From: Rhodopseudomonas palustris
GTDB lineage: Bacteria; Pseudomonadota; Alphaproteobacteria; Rhizobiales; Xanthobacteraceae
Direction: 5' to 3'
Assembly: GCF_013415845.1 (NCBI RefSeq)
Contig: NZ_CP058907.1
Location: forward strand, 2,914,001-2,978,000
DNA: 64,000 nt
The notes under the pieces were generated by a model. The model saw nothing but the letters and a program-made list of their open reading frames with translations, had not been told where the DNA came from and made no database searches. Below are positions 10,271 through 19,261 of this stretch, piece after piece. The first letter of the stretch is position 1. Every line of letters begins with the position of its first letter. Position numbers and translations under genes: made by a program.

Positions 10271-11467
10271 TCAGATCGAGCGCCAGAACGGCGACAGCCC
10301 CTCGCGCATCGCGAACCGGCGGATCGGGCCGACCGAGCTGATCAGATGCATCCCCGTCGCCCGCAGCATCTGCGCGGGCAAGAGATCGCTGAGCAGGGTG
10401 CGGTTGGCGATGTTGATCGCGGCGGTGCGGCTGGCGATGTCGGGCCCGCGGCTACGGCCATAGCGCGTCATCACAGCGTCGGAGCCGATGTCCGTGCCAT
10501 TCGCCATCGCGTCGCGCACGATCTCGGCGAGGTCCCCCGCATCCCGGAGCCCCATATTCAACCCCTGCGCGCCGATCGGGGGGACGACGTGAGCGGCCTC
10601 ACCAACCAACGCGATGCGCCGCTGTGCGTAAGCGGCGGGCTTCTCGATCGCCAGCGGAAACAGATTGCGGCCGGGCTCGACGGTCATCTTACCGTAGATC
10701 GACTGTGACTGCTTTTCCGCCGCTGCAGACAGTTCGTCGTCGGATAGCGCCATCAGCCGCTGCGCTTCCTTCGGCGCCGCGACCCAGACGATGCTCATCC
10801 GCCGACCCGGCAGCGGCACGAACACGCACGGGCCTTCCTTGGTGTGAAATTCGGTCGAGATGTTGTCGTGGGAGCGGGTGGTCTTGACATTGAAGGTCAG
10901 CGCCGACTGGTGCAGGGCGCGGCTGCTCACCTTGATGCCGGCGGCCTCGCGGCATTGGGACTGCCGGCCGTCGGCGCCGACCACCAGCTTGGCCGAGACC
11001 GTTCGGCCGCCGCGCATCCGCACGATCACTTCGTCGTCGCCCGGCACGACTGATTCAGCTTCATCGTCGAAACGCTGCAGGTTCGACAGCTCGGCCGCGC
11101 GTTCTTCGAGGCCGACCAGCAGGGCACGGTTCTCGATATTGTAGCCGAACGCGTCCATGCCGATTTCATCGGACGCGAATTTCACTTCTGGCGCCCGGAT
11201 CAACCTGCCGGTGTCATCCACCAGTCGCATCGACCGCAGCGCGGCGGCCTTGCTCGAGCAGCGGCGCCAGACATCGAGCCGGTCGAGAATGTCGATCGAA
11301 TCGCCCAGGAGGGCCGTGGTGCGATTATCGCCGTAGGGCACTTGGCGCGCGATCAATGCGGTGACCGCGCCGATGTCGGCAAGCGCAATGGCAGCGGTGA
11401 GGCCGGCGGGGCCGCCGCCGACAACGATGGCGTCGTAGCTGTTAGGCTCGATCAGGCTCTGGGTCAT
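10271..11467 (-). CDS. UbiH/UbiF/Coq6-family FAD-dependent monooxygenase
   Basis: 398 residues from ATG 11467. The N-terminal dinucleotide-binding motif is AIVVGGGPAGLTAAIALA. The FAD/NADPH DG motif region VVGADGRQSQCREAAGI and the second FAD motif ALVGEAAHVVPPIGAQGLN are typical of aromatic hydroxylases acting on ubiquinone intermediates (UbiH/VisC/UbiL). The likely role is hydroxylation of the polyprenylated ring in ubiquinone biosynthesis. Alphaproteobacteria vary in which hydroxylase does which position, so no specific symbol is given. Confidence 0.85.
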   Translation of the reverse strand: MTQSLIEPNSYDAIVVGGGPAGLTAAIALADIGAVTALIARQVPYGDNRTTALLGDSIDILDRLDVWRRCSSKAAALRSMRLVDDTGRLIRAPEVKFASDEIGMDAFGYNIENRALLVGLEERAAELSNLQRFDDEAESVVPGDDEVIVRMRGGRTVSAKLVVGADGRQSQCREAAGIKVSSRALHQSALTFNVKTTRSHDNISTEFHTKEGPCVFVPLPGRRMSIVWVAAPKEAQRLMALSDDELSAAAEKQSQSIYGKMTVEPGRNLFPLAIEKPAAYAQRRIALVGEAAHVVPPIGAQGLNMGLRDAGDLAEIVRDAMANGTDIGSDAVMTRYGRSRGPDIASRTAAINIANRTLLSDLLPAQMLRATGMHLISSVGPIRRFAMREGLSPFWRSI

Positions 11468-11600
11468 GCCAGAGACAATTGCTCCGGCATGCGACGATTT
11501 CAAGTCCGCCGCGAAACATTAACGTTTTGGGCGATTTACGCGACCGAACGCCGCAACTGATTGTGCAGACCGGGACCCAACCTGATATGCACGATGCCCG

Positions 11601-12335
11601 ATGACCCAGCTGGACCCATCGCCATTGCCGCCCGGATCGGGCACTCGCCGCGCCGCCGCGCTCGGCGTGCACCTGTTCACGGCCTTCGGCGCGGCGATCG
11701 CGTTGCTGGCGATGCTGGAAGCGGTGCGCCAGCATTGGGCCGGGATGTTCGCCTGGCTCGGGCTGGCGCTACTGATCGACGCGATCGACGGTCCGCTGGC
11801 GCGCCGCCTGGACGTCGCGCGGCTGCAGCCGCGATGGTCGGGCGATGTGCTCGATCTGGTGGTCGACTTCCTCACCTACGTGTTCGTGCCGGCCTATGCG
11901 ATCACCGCGAGTGGTCTGCTGTTGCCGATCGCAGCGCCGCTGCTCGGCGTCGGCATCGTGATCAGTTCGGCGATGTACTTCGCGGACCGCCGGATGAAGA
12001 CCGACGATAATCACTTCCGCGGCTTTCCGGCGCTCTGGAACGCAGCAGCGTTCTATCTGTTCTTGCTGCACCCGCCGGCGATCGTCGGCAGCCTGGGAAT
12101 AGCAGCGTTGATCGGGCTGACGTTTGTGCCGTTTCGTGTGGTGCATCCGGTGCGTGTTGCGCGATTGCGCGGGCTGACGCTGGCGCTGATCGCGTTGTGG
12201 GCGGTGCTCGCCGCCTATGCAATTGTCCGCGACTTCGAAGTCCCGCTGCCGGTAACGATCCTGCTGTGCGCGGTAGCCCTCTACGTCTGCCTCGCCGACA
12301 CCCTCATTCGCTTATTCCGACGAGCCCCCCGATGA
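11601..12335 (+). CDS. pcs: Phosphatidylcholine synthase (CDP-diacylglycerol + choline)
   Basis: 244-residue integral membrane enzyme that condenses CDP-diacylglycerol with choline to make phosphatidylcholine in one step. The CDP-alcohol phosphotransferase motif is DGPLARR...WSGDVLDLVVD. Twelve residues lie between AR and G, where the classical motif has eight; the longer spacing is the hallmark of bacterial Pcs. The flanking HLFTAFGAAIALLA and FLTYVFVPAYAI also fit Pcs. About eight membrane segments are predicted by eye. The stop overlaps the terC start as ATGA, so the two genes are probably coupled. Confidence 0.9.
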   Translation: MTQLDPSPLPPGSGTRRAAALGVHLFTAFGAAIALLAMLEAVRQHWAGMFAWLGLALLIDAIDGPLARRLDVARLQPRWSGDVLDLVVDFLTYVFVPAYAITASGLLLPIAAPLLGVGIVISSAMYFADRRMKTDDNHFRGFPALWNAAAFYLFLLHPPAIVGSLGIAALIGLTFVPFRVVHPVRVARLRGLTLALIALWAVLAAYAIVRDFEVPLPVTILLCAVALYVCLADTLIRLFRRAPR

Positions 12336-13054
12336 TCGAATTGTTGTCCAGTCCCGAAGCCTGGGCCGCGCTGCTCACCCTGACGGCGCTCGAAATTGTC
12401 CTCGGCATCGACAACGTCATCTTCCTGTCCGTGCTGGTGTCCCGAATCCCCGAGCCGCGGGCGACCCGCGCCCGCCAGATCGGCCTCGGTCTGGCGCTGT
12501 TGTTCCGGCTGTTGCTGCTCAGCGTGCTGGTGTGGCTGATCGGCCTGACCACGCCGGTGTTCAGCATTGCCGACAGGGCGTTCTCCTGGCGCGACATCAT
12601 CCTGATCCTGGGCGGCCTGTTTCTGATCGCCAAGGCGACCCACGAGATTCACGCCGAGGTCGAAGCCAAGGACGGCGAGGCGCAGCCATCGACGGCGGAC
12701 CGGGCGTTCTTCTGGGTGATCGTGCAGATCGTGATCGTCGACCTGGTGTTCTCGATCGACTCGATCATCACCGCGATCGGCATGGCCCAGGACATCGAGA
12801 TCATGGTCGCGGCGGTGCTGATCGCGATGGCGGTGATGTACGTCTCGTCGGGTCCGGTGGCGCGATTCGTCTCCGAGCACCCGACCACCAAGATGCTGGC
12901 GCTGGCGTTCCTGGTGCTGATCGGCGTGGCGCTGGTGGCGGATGGTTTCGCGTTCCACATCCCGCGCGGCTACATCTACTTCGCCATCCTGTTTTCGGCC
13001 GCGGTGGAGTTCTTCAACGTCCTTGCCAAGCGTAACCGCGCCAAGCCGCGGTGA
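12332..13054 (+). CDS. TerC family integral membrane protein
   Basis: 240 residues starting at ATG 12332, which overlaps the pcs stop (ATGA). TerC/Alx signatures are visible: TALEIVLGIDNVIFLSVLVSRIP in the first membrane helix and DLVFSIDSIITAIGMA in the middle, both carrying the conserved acidic pair. About seven to eight membrane helices. Family members are linked to manganese export and to protection of exported metalloproteins; the role here is inferred from family only. Gene symbol left blank because TerC paralogues are hard to tell apart. Confidence 0.9.
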   Translation: MIELLSSPEAWAALLTLTALEIVLGIDNVIFLSVLVSRIPEPRATRARQIGLGLALLFRLLLLSVLVWLIGLTTPVFSIADRAFSWRDIILILGGLFLIAKATHEIHAEVEAKDGEAQPSTADRAFFWVIVQIVIVDLVFSIDSIITAIGMAQDIEIMVAAVLIAMAVMYVSSGPVARFVSEHPTTKMLALAFLVLIGVALVADGFAFHIPRGYIYFAILFSAAVEFFNVLAKRNRAKPR

Positions 13055-13140
13055 CGCCGTGCGCCGCCGCATCGCCGCCGGTTGACAAGGCCGAAGCGAT
13101 GGCCTTCCGTGACGCTGACAATAGACCTGAGGGGACAATA

Positions 13141-14115
13141 ATGGCGAAGGCGGTGCGGGTGCATCAGGTGGGTGGACCGGAGGTTCTGGTCTACGAGGAC
13201 GTCGAGCTGCCGCCGCCGGGCGAGGGCGAGGTCCGCATCCGCCAGCACGCCGTCGGGCTGAACTTCATCGACGTCTACTTCCGCACCGGCCTGTACAAGG
13301 CGCCGTCGCTGCCGTTCGTCGCCGGCAACGAGGGCGCGGGTGAGGTGGTGTCGGTCGGTCCGCATGTCACCAATTTCCATCCCGGTGACCGCGTCGCGTA
13401 CTACGCGAATCTCGGCGGTTATGCCACCGAGCGCAATATCGAAGCCGCCAAGCTGGTGAAGCTGCCCGACCACATCACCTACGAGCAGGGCGCGGTGCTG
13501 ATGCTCAAGGGCCTGACGGTGTGGTACCTGCTGCACAAGACCTTCAAGGTGGAGCCCGGCCACCGCGTGTTGATCCATGCTGCCGCCGGCGGCATCGGTC
13601 TGCTCGCCTGCCAATGGGCGCGGGCGCTCGGCGCGCATGTGATCGGCACCGTCGGCTCCAAGGCCAAGGCCGATCTGGCGCTGGCCAATGGCTGCGATCA
13701 CGTCATCCTCTACAACGAAGAGGACTGGGTGGCGCGGGTGAAGCAGATCAGCCGCAATGAGCTGTGCGACGTGGTCTATGACGGCGTCGGCAAGGCGACG
13801 TTCCCCGGCTCGCTGAAGTGCATCAAGCCGCGCGGTCTGTTCGTGTCGTTCGGCAACGCCTCAGGCCCGGTGCCGCCGTTCCCGCTTACCGAGCTCAACA
13901 ACCACGGCTCGCTGTTCGCGACCCGACCGAAGCTGAACGATTATATCGGCACGCGGAAGGAACTGATCGAGGGCGCCGACACGCTGTTCTCGGCCGTGAT
14001 CGAAGGCAAGCTGCACGTTCCGATCAACCACGCCTATGCGCTCAAAGACGCCGCCAAGGCGCATATCGATCTGGAAGGGCGTGTGACGACCGGTGCTTCG
14101 ATTCTGAAGCCGTAA
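13141..14115 (+). CDS. qor: NADPH:quinone oxidoreductase, zeta-crystallin type
   Basis: 324 residues from ATG 13141, with AGGGGA 7-8 nt upstream. Zinc-independent medium-chain dehydrogenase/reductase: GroES-like N-terminus (MAKAVRVHQVGGPEVLVYED, GLNFIDVYFRTGLY), then a Rossmann domain with HAAAGGIGLLACQWARALGA. No zinc-binding Cys cluster is present. Expected to reduce quinones by one electron using NADPH in the cytoplasm. The full length matches QorA-type enzymes. A palindromic repeat follows 38 bp downstream. Confidence 0.9.
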   Translation: MAKAVRVHQVGGPEVLVYEDVELPPPGEGEVRIRQHAVGLNFIDVYFRTGLYKAPSLPFVAGNEGAGEVVSVGPHVTNFHPGDRVAYYANLGGYATERNIEAAKLVKLPDHITYEQGAVLMLKGLTVWYLLHKTFKVEPGHRVLIHAAAGGIGLLACQWARALGAHVIGTVGSKAKADLALANGCDHVILYNEEDWVARVKQISRNELCDVVYDGVGKATFPGSLKCIKPRGLFVSFGNASGPVPPFPLTELNNHGSLFATRPKLNDYIGTRKELIEGADTLFSAVIEGKLHVPINHAYALKDAAKAHIDLEGRVTTGASILKP

Positions 14116-14153
14116 GGCCGCGGCTGCGACGCTGCGGCCTCTCAAGCTACAGT

Positions 14154-14243
14154 CGTCATCCCCCGCGCATGCGGGGGATCCAGTATCCAAGAGCGCCTGT
14201 TACTTGACATCAGCGCTCTGCAATACTGGGTCGCCCGGACAAG
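14154..14243. repeat. Palindromic repeat, family B, left part (split by IS element)
   Basis: Begins CGTCAT and contains the hairpin ATCCCCCGC-GCAT-GCGGGGGAT, then the nested arms CCAGTAT..AGAGCGC..GCGCTCT..ATACTGG, then the left arm TCGCCCGG (14231-14238) and the loop ACAAG. The right arm CCGGGCGA and the terminal ATGACG lie beyond the IS element at 15510-15522. Removing the IS and one ACAAG restores a continuous repeat of about 103 bp. Confidence 0.85.
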
Positions 14244-15504
14244 TGTTCAGCCCGGAGACATGACCTACGGGTGTTCGGAGACATAGTCGACGCATCATAG
14301 TGGCTGGATTTGGCGGTTGGAGGCCAAGTCCATGCCCTGGCGTGAGGTGTCGGCAGTGGATCAGAGACGAGAGTTCGTCCGGCTTGCGATGCAGGAGGGA
14401 GCGAACCGGCGGGAGTTGTGCCGGCGGTTCGGCATTCATTGGACGACCGGCTACAAATGGTTGGAGCGATGCGCGGCCGGAGGTGATGTCGTCGACCTAT
14501 CGCGGCGGCCGCACGAAAGCCCGCGGCAAACCTCGGCGGCGTGCGAGGCACAGGTGCTGGCGGTTCGCGATGCGCATCCGGCGTGGGGGGCGCGCAAGAT
14601 CGCTAGCTCGATGAAGCGGTCCGGACACAGCGCTCCGGCGGTGTCGACGATCCACGAGATCCTGCGCCGGCACGGCCGGATCAAGCCTGCCGCCGGCGGT
14701 CCACCGGCGACGCTGCGGTTCGAGATGCCGGCGCCGAACATGCTTTGGCAGATGGACTTCAAAGGCTGGGTTCGGCTCGGCAACGACGTCCGCTGCCATC
14801 CGCTGACCGTGGTGGACGATCACTCACGCTACGATCTGTGCCTCCAGGCTTGCGCCGATCAGCGCGGCGAAACCGTGCAGGACAGGCTGCAAACGACGTT
14901 CCGGCACTACGGCTTGCCCGACACGATCTTCGTCGACAACGGCTCGCCGTGGTCGGATAGTTCCGGCGAGCGCTGGACGTGGTTTTCGGTGTGGCTGCTC
15001 AAGCTCGGCATCAGCGTGATCCGCAGCCGTCCCTATCACCCGCAGAGCCGCGGCAAGAACGAGCGTTTTCATCGCACGCTGGACGACGAGGTGTTTGCGC
15101 TGCGGCCCTTGCGCGACCTCGCCGAGGCGCAACGTGCCTTCGACTCCTGGCGCGAGGTGTACAACTTCGAGCGCCCTCACGAGTCGCTAGGCCAGCTGGT
15201 GCCTGCTGATCGCTACCAGCCGAGCCGGCGTTCTCTGCCGGACCGCCTGCCGGCTCCAGAATACGATGAGCGCGACATCGTCCGCTCCGTCCCGAAAACC
15301 AAGGCCTATGTCAGCTTCAAAGGTCGTTTGTGGAAGGTGCCGCAAGCCTTCGCCGGAGAGCGCTTGGCCATCAGGCCGCTCTCCACCGACGGCAAATACG
15401 GCGTGTTCTTCGCCGCCCACCAAGTCGCCACCATCGACTTGACGGGCGGAAAAGGTGTCGGTCATGTCTCCGAACACGTGTCGACTATGTCTCCGGGCTG
15501 AACA
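14244..15504 (+). mobile_element. Complete IS481-family insertion sequence, 1,261 bp
   Basis: Terminal inverted repeats are perfect over 18 bp (TGTTCAGCCCGGAGACAT at the left, its complement at the right). A subterminal GTGTTCGGAGACAT block is also repeated inverted (from about 14271 at the left). The element is flanked by a 5-bp direct repeat, ACAAG (14239-14243 and 15505-15509), the target duplication. One long transposase gene fills it, and its stop codon lies inside the right terminal repeat. All parts look intact, so it may still be able to move. Confidence 0.93.
14332..15501 (+). CDS. IS481-family DDE transposase
   Basis: 389 residues from ATG 14332, with GGAGG 8 nt upstream; an in-frame TTG at 14317 is less likely. 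An N-terminal helix-turn-helix is present (RRELCRRFGIHWTTGYKWLER). The rve-type catalytic core follows: first Asp in LWQMDFKGW, second Asp in FVDNGSPW, Glu in KNERFHRTLDDEV. The LNFERPHESLG-like tail (YNFERPHESLG) is typical of IS481. It catalyses cut and strand transfer at the element ends. No frameshift or stop interrupts it. Confidence 0.93.
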   Translation: MPWREVSAVDQRREFVRLAMQEGANRRELCRRFGIHWTTGYKWLERCAAGGDVVDLSRRPHESPRQTSAACEAQVLAVRDAHPAWGARKIASSMKRSGHSAPAVSTIHEILRRHGRIKPAAGGPPATLRFEMPAPNMLWQMDFKGWVRLGNDVRCHPLTVVDDHSRYDLCLQACADQRGETVQDRLQTTFRHYGLPDTIFVDNGSPWSDSSGERWTWFSVWLLKLGISVIRSRPYHPQSRGKNERFHRTLDDEVFALRPLRDLAEAQRAFDSWREVYNFERPHESLGQLVPADRYQPSRRSLPDRLPAPEYDERDIVRSVPKTKAYVSFKGRLWKVPQAFAGERLAIRPLSTDGKYGVFFAAHQVATIDLTGGKGVGHVSEHVSTMSPG

Positions 15505-15522
15505 ACAAGCCGGGCGATGACG
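15505..15522. repeat. Palindromic repeat, family B, right part
   Basis: Duplicated loop ACAAG, right arm CCGGGCGA (15510-15517) complementary to 14231-14238, and the terminal ATGACG. It is the 3' remainder of the repeat interrupted by the IS element. Confidence 0.85.
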
Positions 15523-15559
15523 TGATTAGATGTCGAGGAGCCGTGCGTTAGCGGCGAGT

Positions 15560-16885
15560 TCAGAACCCCGCCACGGTCCCGTGGAGGTCGTACGCGTCGG
15601 CGCGGTCGATCTTGGCGGTGACGATTTCGCCGACGCGCAGCGGGCGGCGGCTCGACAGATAGACGGCGCCGTCGATCTCCGGCGCGTCGGCCTTGGAGCG
15701 GCCTTTGGCAACGGTCGGGCCGATCTCGTCGATGATCACCTGCTGACGGGTGCCGACCTTGCGCTTCAGCCGGCGGGCAGAGATCGCCTGCTGCCGCGCC
15801 ATCAGCCTGTTCCAGCGCTCCTGCTTGACCTCGTCCGCAATCTGATCGGGCAGGGCGTTGGACGGTGCGCCGGCGACCGGCTCGTATTTGAACGCGCCGA
15901 GACGATCGATTTCTGCTTCGTCGAGCCATTCGAGCAGGAATTCGAAATCGCGCTCGGTCTCGCCGGGGAAGCCCACAATGAAGGTCGAGCGCAGCGCCAG
16001 ATCCGGGCACTGCTCGCGCCAGCGCTTGATCCGGTCGAGCGTCTTGTCCTGAGCGGCCGGGCGCTTCATCAGCTTCAGCACGTCGGGGCTGGCGTGCTGG
16101 AACGGGATGTCGAGATAAGGCAGCACCTTGCCGTCCGCCATCAAGCCGATCACCTCGTCGACATGCGGATACGGATAGACGTAGTGCAGCCGCACCCAGG
16201 CGCCGAGCTCACCGAGCTCGCTGGCCAGATCGAGGAATTTGGCGCGGACGGCACGGTCCTTCCACGGGCTCTCTGCGTACTTCACATCGACGCCGTAGGC
16301 CGAGGTGTCCTGCGAGATCACCAGCAGCTCCTTGACGCCGGCGGCGACCAGCTTCTCGGCCTCGCGCAGCACGTCGCCGGCCGGGCGTGATACCAGATCG
16401 CCGCGCAGCTTCGGGATGATGCAGAAGCTGCAGCGGTTGTTGCAGCCCTCTGAGATCTTCAAATACGCATAGTGCCGCGGCGTCAGCCGCACGCCCTGCG
16501 GCGGGACCAGATCGAGATGCGGGTTGTGCAGCGCCGGCCGGGCGCGATGCACCGCCTCGAGCACGCTCTCATATTGCTGCGGGCCGGTGATCGACAGCAC
16601 GCCGGGATAGGCGGCCTCGATCTGCTCAGGCTCGGCGCCCATACAGCCGGTGACGATCACCTTGCCGTTGGTCGCCATCGCTTCGCCGATCGCCGCCAGC
16701 GATTCCTGCTTGGCACTGTCCAGGAAGCCGCAGGTGTTGACGATGACGAGGTCCGCGCCGTCGTGCTTGCGCGCCAGCTCGTAGCCCTCGGCGCGCAACC
16801 GGGTGATGATGCGCTCGGAATCGACCAGGGCCTTGGGGCATCCCAGCGAAACAAAACTGATCTTGGGCGCGGTGGCCTGCTGCAT
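15560..16885 (-). CDS. rimO: Ribosomal protein S12 (Asp) methylthiotransferase RimO
   Basis: 441 residues, the usual RimO length. Radical-SAM methylthiotransferase that modifies the conserved aspartate of ribosomal protein S12. The N-terminal UPF0004 domain carries cysteines C16, C52 and C81 for the second iron-sulfur cluster. The radical SAM cluster motif is C148-x3-C152-x2-C155 ([10 protein letters not shown]). A C-terminal TRAM domain ends [25 protein letters not shown] at the N-terminus favours RimO over MiaB. ATG start. Its 3' end is 55 bp from the IS element, which has not damaged it. Confidence 0.95.
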   Translation of the reverse strand: MQQATAPKISFVSLGCPKALVDSERIITRLRAEGYELARKHDGADLVIVNTCGFLDSAKQESLAAIGEAMATNGKVIVTGCMGAEPEQIEAAYPGVLSITGPQQYESVLEAVHRARPALHNPHLDLVPPQGVRLTPRHYAYLKISEGCNNRCSFCIIPKLRGDLVSRPAGDVLREAEKLVAAGVKELLVISQDTSAYGVDVKYAESPWKDRAVRAKFLDLASELGELGAWVRLHYVYPYPHVDEVIGLMADGKVLPYLDIPFQHASPDVLKLMKRPAAQDKTLDRIKRWREQCPDLALRSTFIVGFPGETERDFEFLLEWLDEAEIDRLGAFKYEPVAGAPSNALPDQIADEVKQERWNRLMARQQAISARRLKRKVGTRQQVIIDEIGPTVAKGRSKADAPEIDGAVYLSSRRPLRVGEIVTAKIDRADAYDLHGTVAGF

Positions 16886-17115
16886 GGTCGAACTGCCTGG
16901 ATTGGGGTGGGAGAGGAGCTAAACCGGATCGGCCGCGCTGACAAGGCGGCTAGGAATCCGGCCGGGCGAGAAGAATGCTCTTCGGCGGGGTTCCGGGGGA
17001 GGCGAATTTTTCCGGTTCCGGGACCCACGCAGCGGGCTCGTTGTTATTTCCCCGGCTGTCTTGCGGAGGGAGACGGCCAGGCTTTTCTTGTTCGGCGCAA
17101 CCAGGAGACGGACCG

Positions 17116-17268
17116 GTGGGACAACAACCTCATTTGCACTCCGCGACAGCTCAGCGGCTTCGGTCGTGGTCGTCGTTCGCCATCGATATTCACGTCCTGA
17201 TGCTCGGCGCAGCGTTCGGTCTGATCGGAGCGATCGTGATTGCTGCCCCGCATCTGCGGCTGCCCTGA
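17116..17268 (+). CDS. Possible small membrane protein, 50 residues
   Basis: GTG-started frame of 50 codons with AGGAGA at 17103-17108, well placed for initiation. The product begins MGQQPHLHSATAQRLRS and has one strong hydrophobic helix, VLMLGAAFGLIGAIVIAA, close to the C-terminus, so it could be a single-span membrane protein. It lies alone between divergent rimO and convergent lysR. I recognise no family. The ribosome binding site and the clean hydrophobic helix are the only support. Confidence 0.45.
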   Translation: MGQQPHLHSATAQRLRSWSSFAIDIHVLMLGAAFGLIGAIVIAAPHLRLP

Positions 17269-17281
17269 TCGTTTGAGCCTG

Positions 17282-18196
17282 CTACTCGTGCGATCCGCTG
17301 CCAGCCTGGGTTCGCACGAAACGCGCCGCTGGAGCGAGCGCTGAATTCGCGAAGTGCCGGACGATCACGCTGGCGAGGGCCTCTGCTGCGGGATTGGAGC
17401 TACGGGCCGAGCGGTACAACACCAGGTCGACCTTGGGCAATGCAGGGAAGGTGTCACCGCGTCCGAGCATGCGCATCCCCGGCAACACCGAGCTTTTGCC
17501 GACGACGCTGACCGCGATCCCTGAGAACACCGCCGCCTGAATGCCGCTGATGCTCTCGCTGATGCAGCTCAGCCGCCAGATCCGGCCGATGCTCTCGAGT
17601 GCCGCGAGACCGAAATCGCGGAAGATGTTGCCGGGCGGCAGCATCGCCAGCGGCACGGGGTTTTCGAGGTGCACTGAGCTTCGCTCTGAGGCGACCCACA
17701 CCAGCTCTTCCTGCGCCACCAACTCCCCGACCTTGAACGCGGGCATGCCTGTGACGATCGCCAGATCGATCTCCGCACGTTCGACCGACGCCATCAACTT
17801 GCTCGACAGCGCGCATTTCAGCTCGACATCGACATTGGGGTAAGCGCTGCGGAAGTCCGCCAGGATGCCGGGCAGCAGATAGGCGGCGTAGAGATCGGGC
17901 ATCCCGAGCACGACCACGCCGTCGAGCTTCGGTGCGGCGAGGCGGGCGCGTAGTTCGTCCTGCAGGCCCATGATGGTACGCGCATAGCCGAGTACGAGCT
18001 CACCATGATTAGTCAGCACCAGCTTGCGGCCGACCTTGGTGAACAGCGGTGCCCCGGTTGCTTCCTCGAGCCGGTTGAGCTGCAGGCTGACGGCCGGCTG
18101 GGTCCGGCCCAGCCGCCGCGACGTTTCGGAGAAGCTGCCGGTCTGAACCAGCACGATGAAGGTCTGCAGCAGGCGGAGGTCGAGTGGGGCGAGCAT
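17282..18196 (-). CDS. LysR-family transcriptional regulator
   Basis: 304 residues. The N-terminal winged helix-turn-helix is LRLLQTFIVLVQTGSFSETSRRLGRTQPAVSLQLNRLEEATG, written here only to place it at residues 7-48. A LysR substrate-binding domain follows from about residue 95. Divergent from the ABC importer gene at 18298 with 101 bp between starts, the classical arrangement for a LysR regulator controlling its neighbour. A candidate T-N11-A palindrome lies at 18214-18230. The effector is unknown, possibly the imported compound. Confidence 0.88.
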   Translation of the reverse strand: MLAPLDLRLLQTFIVLVQTGSFSETSRRLGRTQPAVSLQLNRLEEATGAPLFTKVGRKLVLTNHGELVLGYARTIMGLQDELRARLAAPKLDGVVVLGMPDLYAAYLLPGILADFRSAYPNVDVELKCALSSKLMASVERAEIDLAIVTGMPAFKVGELVAQEELVWVASERSSVHLENPVPLAMLPPGNIFRDFGLAALESIGRIWRLSCISESISGIQAAVFSGIAVSVVGKSSVLPGMRMLGRGDTFPALPKVDLVLYRSARSSNPAAEALASVIVRHFANSALAPAARFVRTQAGSGSHE

Positions 18197-18213
18197 CGTT
18201 CTATTAAGCCAGC

Positions 18214-18230
18214 TTATAAAACCGATATAA
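18214..18230. promoter_or_regulatory. Candidate LysR operator (TTATA-N7-TATAA)
   Basis: Perfect 5-bp inverted repeat, TTATA then AAACCGA then TATAA, containing a T-N11-A core. It lies in the 101-bp region between the divergent lysR gene and the ABC substrate-binding gene, 18 bp from the lysR start. Confidence 0.5.
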
Positions 18231-18297
18231 ACAATAAATTTCTGATGTTGTTGCGTCGCACCTACAGTGGCTTGCCGGGATCAGCAGCGAGGAAGCC

Positions 18298-19254
18298 ATG
18301 CACAACAGCACCAGACGCCACTTCATCCGCCTTGCGGTGACCGCGACAGCACTTGCCGCCACCAGCCTGACAGCGCTTGCGGAGGATCGCGTCATCAAGG
18401 TCGGGACCTTGAAGCTGATCCACGGCATCACGCCGTACTTCTACGAGAAATTCGTGCCTGCGGGCGTCAAGGTGGTGGTGGTGCCGTTCGAGAGCCCGAC
18501 CGATGGCAAGAACGCCGTGGTCACCGGCTCAGTCGATTTCGGCATCTTCGGCCTTGCGGCCGCGACCCTCGGCGGTGCCAACGGCGAACCCGTGGTGGTG
18601 GTCGGCGCGGCTTGCAATCGCGGCATGGCCGTGGTGGCCGGCAAAGACTCCGGCATCGCCAGCATCAAGGACCTGAAGGGCAAGAAGGTCGCGATCTGGC
18701 CGGGCTCCACCCAGGAGGTCGTCATCCTCGACCGGCTGGCCGCTGAGGGCATGTCGATCAAGGATATTCAGGCGGTCCGCGTCTCGTTCAGCGACATGGC
18801 CCCGGCGTTGGCGCGCGGCGACATCGACGCCTATGTGGGCGCCGAGCCGGCGGCGGGTATCAGCCTCGCCAGCGGCGTCGGCAAGATCGTCGAATATCCG
18901 TATTCGACGCCGACCGGTTCGCTGAACATGGTGCTGAGCACCCGGCGCGAGCTGATCGAGAAAGATCCCGAACTGATCCGCACGCTGCTGAAGGTGCATC
19001 GCAAGGCCAGCGAATTTGCGATGAGCAACCGCGATGCCTTCGTCGAGATGGCAATGCAGAAGCTCGGCCAGCAGAAGGCATCGATCGAGCAGGCGGCGCC
19101 GAACGTCGAGCTGACCTGGAACATCGACGATCAGTTTCTGAAGCAGGCGCAGTATTACGGCGCCCAGATGCTCGACAAGAAGCAGATCCGGCAATTGCCG
19201 GACTACAAGACTTTCATCGATCCAAGCTTCATCAAGGCGATCTCGGCGTCGTGA
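18298..19254 (+). CDS. ABC transporter substrate-binding protein, NitT/TauT (SsuA-like) type
   Basis: 318 residues. The N-terminus is Tat-like (TRRHFIRLAVTATALAATSLTALA), so export as a folded protein is plausible. The mature part has the NMT1/SsuA pattern: IKVGTLKLIHGITPYFYEKF, VDFGIFGLAAATLGG, DLKGKKVAIWPGST, and ARGDIDAYVGAEPAAGI. These periplasmic proteins bind small anionic or zwitterionic compounds such as sulfonates, nitrate, or thiamine precursors; the ligand here is not deducible. First gene of an importer operon with permease (19262) and ATPase (20139). Confidence 0.88.
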   Translation: MHNSTRRHFIRLAVTATALAATSLTALAEDRVIKVGTLKLIHGITPYFYEKFVPAGVKVVVVPFESPTDGKNAVVTGSVDFGIFGLAAATLGGANGEPVVVVGAACNRGMAVVAGKDSGIASIKDLKGKKVAIWPGSTQEVVILDRLAAEGMSIKDIQAVRVSFSDMAPALARGDIDAYVGAEPAAGISLASGVGKIVEYPYSTPTGSLNMVLSTRRELIEKDPELIRTLLKVHRKASEFAMSNRDAFVEMAMQKLGQQKASIEQAAPNVELTWNIDDQFLKQAQYYGAQMLDKKQIRQLPDYKTFIDPSFIKAISAS

Positions 19255-19261
19255 GCGGTCG

